DNA from: Salminus brasiliensis
Lineage: Eukaryota > Chordata > Actinopteri > Characiformes > Bryconidae
DNA: 64,000 bases
Assembly (NCBI RefSeq): GCF_030463535.1
Contig: NC_132888.1
Coordinates: forward strand, 3,891,980 to 3,955,979
Direction: 5' to 3'
This document shows positions 22,301 through 34,300 of this stretch, piece by piece; positions within the stretch are counted from its first letter, which is position 1; each line of letters begins with the position of its first letter. The notes under the pieces were generated by a model, which was not told the DNA's origin, searched no databases, and worked only from the letters and a program-made list of their open reading frames with translations. Both the position numbers and the translations under genes were made by a program.

Positions 22301-25300
22301 TATTTATACATCAAACAACTACTAAAATACTTCATAAATGCATCTTATGGCATCATTAGTGTAGAATTAGCCATAGTAAAACAAATGATTTTTGAATAAT
22401 TAACAAGACCTGTATTTCTAGAGCCCATGTTTAATCCCTTCTGGTCCCATCACTGACCATTAGTGAGGTCAGGATGTTGGATGATCACCACCACCACCAC
22501 CACCCCACCGCATCCCTAGCCCCCCATTGCATCCCAAAAGTATTCAATGGAGCACCATCATCCATCATTCCAGAGAACACAGTTCTTACACTGCTCCACA
22601 GCTCCTCAATGCTGGGGGGCTTTATACCCCTCTACTAGCCCACGCCTGGCGTTAGGCAGCATGGTGCCAATAGCTTCATGTTTATTGATATGCTCCAGAG
22701 AGTCCTATTCTATTGGCAGTACTTCTCTACAGGGACTAGACAATCTGTGTCAGCAAGGAGAAGAGGTGTCCACAAACATTTGGACACATAGTGTATCTGT
22801 TGTATCTCTAGTTCAGCTGGGGGTCCAATCACACAATAGACATGTTGTTGTTTCTTTCGACTCTGCAGTCCTCTCCAGCAGGACAGATCAGTCCCATCAG
22901 CGCCCAGCTGTGCGTCTTTGAAGAGTCGCCACTCCATGGACCCTCCAAACACCTTCACGGCCAACCCCTTGCATTCAGGACGAGAGTAAGGGTGTTCCTC
23001 TTCAGTTATTAACACTGTGTAAAAATGTAGCATCAGTACCACCTTAAATTGGCACGTTTTACTGTTGTTTTACATAAGGCTGATTTCTTACCTTCCTCAG
23101 GGGGGCTAAGCTGAGACCTGAGAGGAAGGACAGAACACCAAAGACAATCAAGACTGGACGTAGTGTGGATCAGAGTGTCTGTCTCGGTACTAGTGCCTTT
23201 CAAATGTAAGCTACTGACTGTATATCATTCAAGCCCTCAAAGCCCCTTATATACCCCCATTTCTCAGTCCAACTCTGTGACGAACAGACGTCACACCCAC
23301 CTCCAACTCCACCCCATCACCCGGGGGTCCGGCTTCACTTGCAGACCACAGAAAAGCTGACCTGGACTTCAAGTCAAGAATATTCAGGAGCCCACCTTCC
23401 TGTTCTGTTCTATCCCAGAGCGTGGTCCACACTAGCAGCTAAAGCAATAAAACATGGTGGCTCACAGGAAGCACGGATTCTACATGTAGATGTACAGTAT
23501 TTTGCTGTACCATATTTCATCATAACACATCTGGCAGCAAATTTAAACCAGTAAAAGAAAAGAAATCAGTCAATTTCCATCCTGCAGGTGGAATGACCAC
23601 CACAGGGGGCTGCAGAAAGAGGCTAGATGGTTAGAACTTTTTTCATTCTGCTGTGTGTCATGGCGTGTTAGGCCAGACCAAGATGGGATGAACACTCGCA
23701 GAGATGGTAGCAAAGCAAGCAGATTTATTAACAAAACCAGGATAAACAGAAGCAAGTGAGGCAGAACAAGCAGCAAACAGTGAGCAATGGTGATCAAACA
23801 AAACCCAAAACGTGACAAACGAAATGTCAAACAACACAAAACCTGGGAGTGGGAGGAATCGTGAGCAGAGCGGGGGTAAAGGGGATACTAACCAGGGAGA
23901 AACCAAAAGGGGACTAGAACAAAACCCTAGAGGCAGCACCTGGGCGTTAGAGGGGGTAAATGAATGGAGCTGGGGAACCAGCCGCAAGACCAAACGGCAA
24001 GGCCGACCAAACCTGAAAAGGCAGCGCGCTTCTGAGAGCGTGGGTCACCTTGCTGGGGTGAGGGTGACCTCAGTATCCGGACCGGAAGCGAGCGAGCCTC
24101 GCTTGACGCGTGAGTAGCCGGGAAAACCTACTCCTGAATGAGGGGAATCGCCTTAGCTGACCTAGACACACCTGAGACCAAAGAGTAACCGCTGCCTGTT
24201 AGTGAGGTCAGGATGTTGGATGATCACCACCACCACCCCACCGCATCCCTAGCCCCCCATTGCATCCCAAAAGTATTCAATGGAGCACCATCATCCATCA
24301 TTCCAGAGAACACAGTTCTTCCACCGCTCCACAGCTCAATGCCTGGGTGTTAGAGGGGTACAAAGTAATTGTAACTATGAGTAGCGCTCAATAACAAAAT
24401 GAGGGGAGCTGGGGAACCAGCCGCAAGGCCAAACGACAAGGGCGACCAAATCTGAGATGGCCGCACGATGGCAGCATGCTGCGAGCGTGGGTCACCTTGC
24501 TGGGGCGAGGGTGACCTCAGTATCCGGAGTGGAAGCCATCGAGCCTCTCTTGACGCGTGAGTAGCCAGAAGAACCTGCTCCTGAATGAGGGTGAATCGCC
24601 TGAGCTGACCTAGACACACCTGAGACCAAAGAAGAAGCGCAGGGCGTCCTGAAGGGTCAAATAGGTTAAATTCTCGGCACCGAATGTAGGTGTCGAGACT
24701 CCTTAAGTACCCCCAGTCCCAGGTGAAACTCATAGTCCAAACAAAGAACGAGAACAACGGAACCAAACCACACGTGAACTCAAATGAACTAAAGTCCTTA
24801 TTTGAGCCTGTGGGTGGCGGCTCAGAATCGCCCCGGGGGAGGGCGCGATAAGGAGGGCCTGACATTGTAAAAGTGACTATTTTGGAGAAACAAATATTTG
24901 ATATATTGATATATAGTTGTTTTGTCCAGTGTATGTGTTCAGAGTGTTTAAAAATCCATATGTTTGATGATTTTATAGGTTGCCGTTGTCTGAGGGGGGT
25001 GAATCATACGAGAAGTTTAAATCCAGTCTGAAGGATCGGTTTCAATGGTTATCTGACCAATTACCAAATGACGGACATTCAGAACTTCTCAATGAGATCT
25101 ACACCGAGCTCTACATTACTGAGGGAGACAGTGGAGAGGTCAATAGTGAGCATGAGGTGAGGCAGATTGAAATGGCAGCCAGGACACACCTGTTGATGGA
25201 GGACACGGCAATCAAGTGCAATGACATCTTCAAACCCGTACCTGGGCAAGACAAGCTGATCAGAACGGTGCTAACAAAAGGAGTGGCTGGCATTGGCAAA

Positions 25301-28300
25301 ACCGTCTCCGTGCAGAAGTTCATCTTGGATTGGGTCGAGGGTGAAGCAAATCCGGACATACACTTCATATTTCCGCTTCCTTTCAGAGAGCTGAACTTGA
25401 TGAATGACCAGCGCTTCAGTCTGGAGGGTCTCGTCCATCATTTCATTCCCCAGCTGAAAGAAATGACATTCACCGCCATTGCCGCTCAAAAAATCGTATT
25501 CATCTTTGACGGCCTGGATGAACGCCGGTCACCTCTGGACTTCCAAAACGGCATGATCATTAACAGTGTAACCGAGATTGCCACAGTGGACATGCTGCTG
25601 ACGAACCTCATCAAGGGTAACTTGCTTCCCATGGCAAAAGTCTGGATAACTTCCCGACCAGCAGCATCCAGTCAAATTCCTCTCGAATGCGTAAGCCAGG
25701 TCACAGAGATCCGGGGGTTCAATGACCCTCAGAAGGAGGAATACTTCAAGAAAAGGATCAGTGACCAAAGTCTGGCCAACAGAACCATCACACACTTGAA
25801 ATCTTCGAGGAGCCTCTACATCATGTGCCACATACCAGTCTTTTGCTGGATTTCAGCCGTCGTCCTTGAGAGGATGCTGAGAGAAGCCGAAGATGCAACA
25901 ATTCCCAAGACTCTGACCCAAATGTACACCCACTTTCTCATCATCCAAACGAGCATCAGAAAGGAGAAATACGGCCAGAGTGGAGAAGTTGACAAAGAGA
26001 TGATCATCAAACTTGGACGACTCGCCTTCAATCAGTTGATCAAGGGCAACCTGATCTTCTACGAGGAAGACTTGAGGGAGTGTGACATTGATGTGAAGGA
26101 CGCTATAGTGTACTCGGGAGTCTGCACGCAGATCTTTAGAGAGGAGGCTGAACTGCACCATGGAAGAGGGAAGGTCTTCTGCTTCGTTCACTTGAGCATC
26201 CAGGAACATCTTGCCGCTTTGTACGTCTACATATCTTTCAGTGAAGGCAACAAAAAGGTGCTCAACCAGTGGAACCCTACAAACATTGCACCATCGTTTT
26301 CATGTTCCTCCATCTCTGACCTTCAACAGAGTGCAGTGGACAAAGCCTTGAGAAGCCCAAATGGTCAGTTTGATCTGTTCCTCCGCTTCCTCCTTGGCCT
26401 TTCCTTGGAAAACAACCTATCTCTCTTACAAGTGCTTCTGCCGCGGGTTTCGGCACATTGCAGTGAAAGTGCTGAGAAAACGATTGATTACATCAAGATC
26501 CGACTCAGGATCGACCTTTCTCCAGAGAAGTACATCAACCTCTTTCACTGCCTGAACGAGCTGAACGACTCTTCCCTACAGGACGAGATACAAAACTTGC
26601 TAAGTTCCGGGCGACTGTTGAAGACCAAACTCTCTCCAGCGCAGTGGTCAGCTCTGGTTTTTGTGTTGCTGACCTCAGATAGGGAAGTGACTGTCTTTGA
26701 CTTGAGGAAGTACAGCCTGAACAATGCCGACGAATGTCTCTACAGGATGCTGCCGGTTGTAGAATCTTCAAGAACAGCTGAGTAAGTATTTATACCATTT
26801 CCCTCTTAGCTTAAATGTAGTGGCCAATCTAGCTAACAAGTGTGACGTTGCTATCTAATCTATGACAATCTAGGACAAAAGTATTGAGACGTCTCGTCAT
26901 TCATTGTTTCATTTGAAATCAAGGGTATTAAAAAGAGTTGATTCTGCCTCAATTGGAGGACCTGTCTCGACTGTCCAGAGAAGAAGGCTTTCTACTAAAT
27001 CTTTGAGGAACAATGTTGTGAGGATTTGATTGAGCGTTATTCTCGTCAGGATGTTGGATGATGATCACCACCCCACTTCATCATCCCCAACTGCCAGTCT
27101 TACTTAAAATAGTGGGTGGAGCACCATCCATCATTCCAGAGAATGTGGGGACATTATACCCCTCTAGCCCATTGCATTGCATAGAATCAGTGCAGAGTCC
27201 TATTCTATTGGCAGTATCTCTCTTCAGGGACTAGAAAAGCTGTGTGTGTGAATTTGCACATCTGTGTCAGCAATTAGTACAACTTAAAATAGCTGAATGC
27301 ATTAATTAGAATGAGTGTCCACAAGTATTTGGACATATAGTGTCATAAAATGCCTAAATAAGAGTAAGGTAATGTTTTGGGCTGTGCAACATATTGACCA
27401 TGACCATGTTCATGATTATGGTTACTCCAATGGTGTGTGATGTGGTTACTGTGTGTGATTGTGTGCAGGAGTGTGTACGAGGTGATTTAGCAATGCAGCG
27501 TGTTGTGCTTCATCCTCCAGGGTTCGCCAGTGCAACCTTTCAGATAAAGGTTTCCAAGCTCTGACCTCAGCCCTCGGCTCAAAATCGTCGAATCTCAGGG
27601 AACTGAAGCTCAGCGGTAACACAATGCATGAGTCTGGCATAAAAATACTCTGTGAAGGTTTCAAGAGTCTGCACTGCAAACTGGAGATACTGGAGTAAGT
27701 TCATATATTACTTATTACTCCATAGAAATAAACGACATACATGATACTGTAAATGCTGCTCCAACGTGATCAACTGTATCCACTGATTTGTTTCCACAGC
27801 CTGTCTGATTGTGATATACGAGCAACAGACTGCAGTTTTCTGGCCTCAGCTCTGAACTTCAACCCTCTGCACCTGAAAGGGCTTGACTTGAGCTTTAATC
27901 TGTTTGGAGATTTAGGAATGATGCTGCTCTCTGAAGTTCTGGGCAATCCGAAGTGTAGGCTGGAGAAACTGAAGTTAGTACTCCATTGCACTTTTATCCA
28001 CATTACTCTGTCACTTACCTGAAGAAAGCAAATACATCTAATTCAAATTATGTGTTTATTATTGGGGTATAAATCTAAAACCAGCAGAAATCTAAATTTG
28101 CTTAAATAAAAGTAAAAAAAGGCTTCACATTTAAACACGTATTTAAATATGAACCAAAAATATTTAATTAGAAAATAATTCATAACTGGATATTCTTCTT
28201 ATCTAGGCCTTTTTGTTAATATAATTTTTTATGGTTTACTTAAAGCTGGTCATGAGCTATACCGAGCAATACTGACTCATCAGAACCTTTAATAAAAACC

Positions 28301-31300
28301 TGGCTGATACTCGTATCCAGAGCTCTTGAGTGATAAAAGTGGCAAGTCTGCACTCATGTATTTTTTTAATGGAAGCCAATTTGGGAAGGGGTTGAACTCA
28401 CCTGAATTTACCTGCACAAGCCACATGCTGCAGTGATGTGAAGGTGGTGACCAATTTAGCACGTTTGAATAAATTATAAACAATCTCAAAACTTAAAATA
28501 TGATTGGTCTTTGTACAAAAAACATATTTTCTGTTCAAATGTAAAAATTATTTAATAAATAAACAGCAGTAGAGTAAAGACCATAACATTTTGACATATT
28601 GGTTTTTCATAAAAAATCAAAAACCTGAAGGTTTCTGGTTTATTTATGGTTAGCATTTATCAGCAAGGGGAGTGAAATCATGTTCCTTCTCAGAATAGTG
28701 GAGGGGATCGCACAAAAGACTGGGGTTTGGAGCTTTAGGGGGTGGTAGTGTCTTACTGATAAAGGCACTGGATTATTGATCTCAGGGTGTTGGATTCGAT
28801 AAATGGGTCTGCTAACCTGACACTGTGGGGCCTTTGAACCCCTTAACACTCCTAGGCTTATTACACACTAAGCCATATTACCCAGTAACTACAGGGACAT
28901 CTGTTCAAACTTGAGCTACACCGAGCAATACTGACTCATCAGAGCCTTTAAAAAAACCTAGCTGATACTCTTATCCAGAGCTCTTACAGTTGAATCATGT
29001 TTTACAGGTTGGGTTAGATGTCCTACATTTTCTATGGCTGCGGCCTAAATGGCTCCCTATTGCATTTTAGTGCACTAGTGAGTATATTGGCTGTTTTGCT
29101 CTGAGTGTCTGATTTGTAAGTTCAAAACACTGTAGTTCACTACACAGGCTGACTGTGGACCACAATGCATCATTAATAAGCAACAGACAGTGGAATAAAC
29201 TGGAGCCAGCCGTTATGGTTGTTACACCCATGTAGTTTGTTAATGGGAGGCTTGTATTAACTTTATTCATTCAGAATTCAGTTCTTGTGTGGTTGCTAAG
29301 CTTCAAACACGGCTCAGACGGTCAGGCTTGTTTACATGACTGGCGCTGACACACAACAATGATGAGGAAGTATCCAATACTAAGTAGTATAGCAATACTA
29401 ATGAGGGAGTGGGGAGCCATTTTAGCCACAGCCACAGCCTAAGGGAAGCAAGTGTTGTTGCCCACTGTGCTATACCATCACCAACCACATACTGCTTAAC
29501 CAATCCATCATACTATCCTCTTGCTCTTCATCTTCCTCAGCTGTGTAGCCCACTAAGGGGCAGTATGGGTAGTTGTACAAAGATACTGCAGATCTCCTGA
29601 CCTTTTTAGAGATTTTTAAGAAAGTGTTTGATTTCTGTAATACATGCGTAAGGTATGAATCTTACATTTAATATTTAAGTAATTCAATATTGAATAATAA
29701 TGAATAAGCATTTACCAGTTGCCAACTGCCAAATGCCATTACTTTTACATAGCTTTTTCCATCTCTGGTTCCCAGGCTGTTTAGCTGCGGACTAACAGAG
29801 AAGATCTGTGCGGCTCTGTCTGCAGTGCTGAACAGCAACCCCAGCTTGACTGAGTTGGATTTAAGTAAAAATGCTCTTCAGGACCGTGGAGTGAAGCTGC
29901 TCTCTTCTGCACTGACCAATCCACACTTTAAGCTCAGGAGTCTGAGGTAGGGATGTTACCTAAAGCACATTCATCTCACACATAAAAAACTCATCAGATG
30001 TGCACTACTCAGCTGGATATTTAGGCCTTAATAACTGGAGCATCCCAAGGCATTTAGCAGACGCTCTTCTCCAGAGCAACTCACAAAAGTGCTTCACTAT
30101 TTACCCAAGAAAAACCTCAGCTTGTTTGAATAGACTAAAAATTCAAAGATCCTCTAATCTTAGACTCTACTAAACACAAGTCAGTAAGGAGACCACCCTG
30201 CTATTTGCCCAAGTCCTCTCAGAAGAGGAGGAGGGTCTTCAGTCTGGGTTTGAGGACAGTGAGTGTTGGACTCTGCTGTTCGGACACCCAGGGGAAGTTC
30301 GTTCCACCACTTCGGTGCAGGACAGAAAAAAGTCTGGACGCTCATCTTCCGTGGATCTTAAAGGATGGCGGGTCGAGCCGAGCTGTACTTGAAGCTGGAA
30401 GGGCTCTTGGTGCAGATCAGGCTTTTGACCATCGCCATCAAGTACGGAGGGGCTGGCTGGTCCAGTCTTGGCTTTGTAGGCCAGAGTCAGGGGTCTGAAT
30501 CTGATGACCTGAGCAGCAGCTACAGGAAGCTACAGTGAAGAGAGAACGCACCAGTGGAGAGACATGGCTGAATTTAGGAACGTTGAAGACGACCTGTGCT
30601 GCTGCATTCTGGATAAGCTGCAGGGGCCTGATGGTGCGCAGAGGGAGACCAGCCAGAAGAGAGCTGCAGTAGTCAAGTCTGGAAGTGACGAGAGACTGAA
30701 TGAGCACCTGGGCGGCTCTCTAGAGAGGAAGGGTTGAATTCTCCGGACGTTGTACAGGAGAAATCTGCATGACGGGTTGGAATGGAAACCAATTCGGGAA
30801 GGGGTTGAACTCACCTGAATTTACCTGCACAAGCACCATGCTGCAGTGATGTGAAGGTGGTGACCAGTTTAGCATATTTAAATAGATTATAAACAATCTC
30901 AAAACTTAAATATGATCAGTCTTGGTACAAAAACACATTTTCTGTTCAAATGTAAAAATTATTTCAGAAATAAACAGCAGTAGAGTAAAGACTATAACAT
31001 TTTGATATATTGGTTTTTCATAAAAAATTAAAAACCTGAAGGTTTCTGGTTCATTTATGGTTAGCGTTTATCAGCAAGGGGAGTGAAATCATGTTCCTTC
31101 TCAGAATAGTGGAGGGGATCGCACAAAAGACTGGGGTTTGGAGCTTTAGGGGGTGGTAGTGTCTTACTGATAAAGGCACTGGATTATTGATCTCAGGGTG
31201 TTGGGTTCGATAAATGGGTCTGCTAACCTGACACTGTGGGGCCTTTGAACCCCTTAACACTCCTAGGCTTTTTAAACACTAAGGCATATTACCCAGTAAC

Positions 31301-34300
31301 TACAGGGACATCTGTTCAAACATGTGGGGCTATTTTTTGCTAATAGAAGTTTGTAATAACACTTTCGGCCCACCGGGGCACTCTAACCTTGGCTTTCTAA
31401 GCTGTAATACATAAAAAATTAGGATTCAATAAGTGTAATATAGAGGTGCTGGTCATAAAATTAGAATATCATGAAAAAAGTTGATTTAGCTGATTAGAGT
31501 GTGGCACCAGGTGTCTTCAAAATTGAACCTTTTCACAATATTCTAATTTTATGAGATACTGAATTTGGGATTTCATTAGTTGTCGGTTACAACCATCAAA
31601 ATTAAAAGAAATAAACACTTGTAATATATCATCTGTGTGTAATGAATGAATATAATATACAAGTTTCACTTTTCGAATGGAATTACTGATATAAATCAAC
31701 TTTTCATGATATTCTAGTTTTATGACCTGTAAGTATAACAGCAAAGGCAATTAATATTAATGGCATTTTTTTTATTTTTACAATAGTTACACTTTAATCT
31801 CCATCTTTAGATCAGTGCATTCTGAGTCTCACACAGAGTAAAGGTCAGGCTCTTCTAGGTCAATCACACACAAAAATCAGGACATGAACTACCAATCAGT
31901 GTCAGTTCCCCTAGTGACAGTACAAGGTTCGAAACTGGACAGGACCTGTGTTCCTGACCGATGTCTTTGTCTCTGTCTGCAGCCTGACGGACTGCGGTGT
32001 CACCGAGGTTGGCTGTGAATCTCTGTGTGTGGCTCTGCATTTGAACCCTTCTCACCTGAGTGAGCTGTGTCTGACCTACAATACACTCAGAGACTCTGGG
32101 GTGAGGATCCTTGCTGGTTTTGTAAAACAGCCATACTGCAAACTGGAGAAACTAAGGTGAGTATGAACTTATTCAAGTAAGATAAATATACATGACCTAG
32201 CCAAGCCACCTAGCCAAGACGTGGTCAATCAGTCGAGACATGTTTGGTGTCCAATTGTAGCCTTTTTTAGTTAAAAAAAAAGCTAATCCAGACAACAGAG
32301 AGGATCATTGGATGCTATCTGCCAACGCCTGCTCTCATCCTGGACATCACCTTATCCAGACACTCTGGTAGAAGACTCAGAACCATCAGCACAACACCAG
32401 CACAACACGGCACACTAACAGCTTCTTTCCCAGAGCTGTACGGCTCCTCAACCACAGTGGACACCTCACACCCTAATCTATAAACCTAATCTATAAACCT
32501 AATCTATAAACCTAATCTATAAACCTAATGTATAACTGAGCTGAGCTGAAACTGGACTTCACCGCAGCACAGTACTGATACATAACATGCAGAACATTTG
32601 CTCTGGGATTATTTGCACAGCTGTACAGATGTTACTTTTCTGCAAAATGGTTATATAATTATAATTATATCTGCACATACAAGGTTTTTTTTTACAGCTC
32701 TGCATTACTTTTAGTACTTTTTTAACCTCATATTCTTGTTCTGTTTATTGTTTAGTGTAAAAATACCTTGTATGTGTAGAAAACTTATTATAAAATATTA
32801 AAATAACTTATTAAATAAAGAGATTCTGCTTCTGATCCTGATTCAAGGCAAAGACAAGGCCAACAGAGTCTGCAATGGCTCCCTCTGGTGTTCAGCTACA
32901 TGCCGAAGGTTTTTTAATGTTCATAGTTTACAGTAAGCTAATAATAATTGTTTGTAAACAATGTCATACTTTAAGCTCCAGTGTAAAATCCGGACACCAC
33001 ACATGTCTTGAGTGATCAGCTACATCTAGGGAATGTAGAAAATTGTGTAATTATGATTTTTGCGTCATAATGCATAGTACGGTTCGTCATGGGCCGTGTT
33101 ATTTTACACGTATTGCCAGAAGTCTAACTGAAAACACCCTCCTGTAGTCTGTCACAGTGTGATATCACAGAGGAAGGCTGTGCAGCTCTGGCCTCAGCTC
33201 TCAGGCTGAACCCGTCACACCTGAGAGAGCTGGAACTGTATGGGAACAAACCAGGACTGTCAGGAAAGGACCAGCTCAGAGCTCTGCAAGAACACAAAGG
33301 CTTCAGACTTGAAAAGTTAAAGTGAGTGAGCTTCTTTTTTTCTGATCGTGAATGTGCAACGATTTTCAACTTATCTGACAAAACCTTGAAAGCCTTTATG
33401 TGGTCTATTCTCCAGTTCCTCCCCATCCAACAACTTACATTACAGTGCAGTTTGATAGCAGTTACTGAATAATTGTGGTTGAACATTGACAAGCAACCAC
33501 CTGGGATACCATAGCAACTGTCTAACAGCACCATGGCAACACCTAGTTACCACTTAACAACACAATAGCAATCCTTTAGGAACACCATAGCAAACACCTG
33601 GGATATACAATATAGACAAAAGTATTGGGACACCGTCTCATTCATTGTGTCTTCTGAAATCAACGGTATGAAAAAGAGTTGATCCGGCTTTTGTTGGAGT
33701 AACTGTCTACTAGATTTTGGAGGAGCATGGCTGTGAGGATTTGATTGCATCAGTCAGTGACAAGAGCGTTAGTCAGGTCAGGATGTTGGATGATGATCTC
33801 CACCCCACCTCATCCCCAACTCCCGAACTCATCCCAAAAGTACTGGATGGAGCTCCACCACCATCCATCATTCCAGAGAACACAGTTCTTCCACTGCTCC
33901 ACAGCTCCTCAATGCTGGGGGGCTTTATACCCCTCTACTAGCCCACGCCTGGCATTAGGCAGCATGGTGCCAAAAGCTTCATCTAATTTATCTGCTCCAG
34001 AGAGTCCTATTCTATTGGCAGGAGTTCTCTACAAGGACTAGGCCAGCTATGTGTGTGTGTGTGTGCATTTGCACATCTGTGTCAGCAATAGAAGTGCTAC
34101 AGCTATAGCTACAGCTACCATCTGTCAATCACTAAACAATTCTATAGCAACTCCATAGCCACAACCAAACAAAAACAGTCTCACCTTAGTGACCACATAG
34201 CAACAGCCTAGCAACAGCCTGAAGGTGGGAACCAATTAAGCTGTGCAACAATTATGCATTTTCTTTCAGGTTTCTAGTAGTTACTAAATGACAGTAACTA

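Larger units (their letters stand above)
22460..23340 (+). repeat. segmental duplication, copy B
   Basis: The 881-bp partner of 14882-15760. It begins abruptly inside MITE-1 at TTAGTGAGGTCAGGATG and ends at GGCTTCACTT. It contains the two duplicated NLR exons with intact splice sites. It lies 7578 bp from copy A, of which 5653 bp is the retrotransposon plus one target duplication. Confidence 0.9.

Noticed and set aside
28640..31260. Two near-identical 69-codon minus-strand genes (28640-28849 and 31051-31260)
   Set aside because: They lie in a dispersed repeat with a tRNA-like head; similarity reflects repeat copies.
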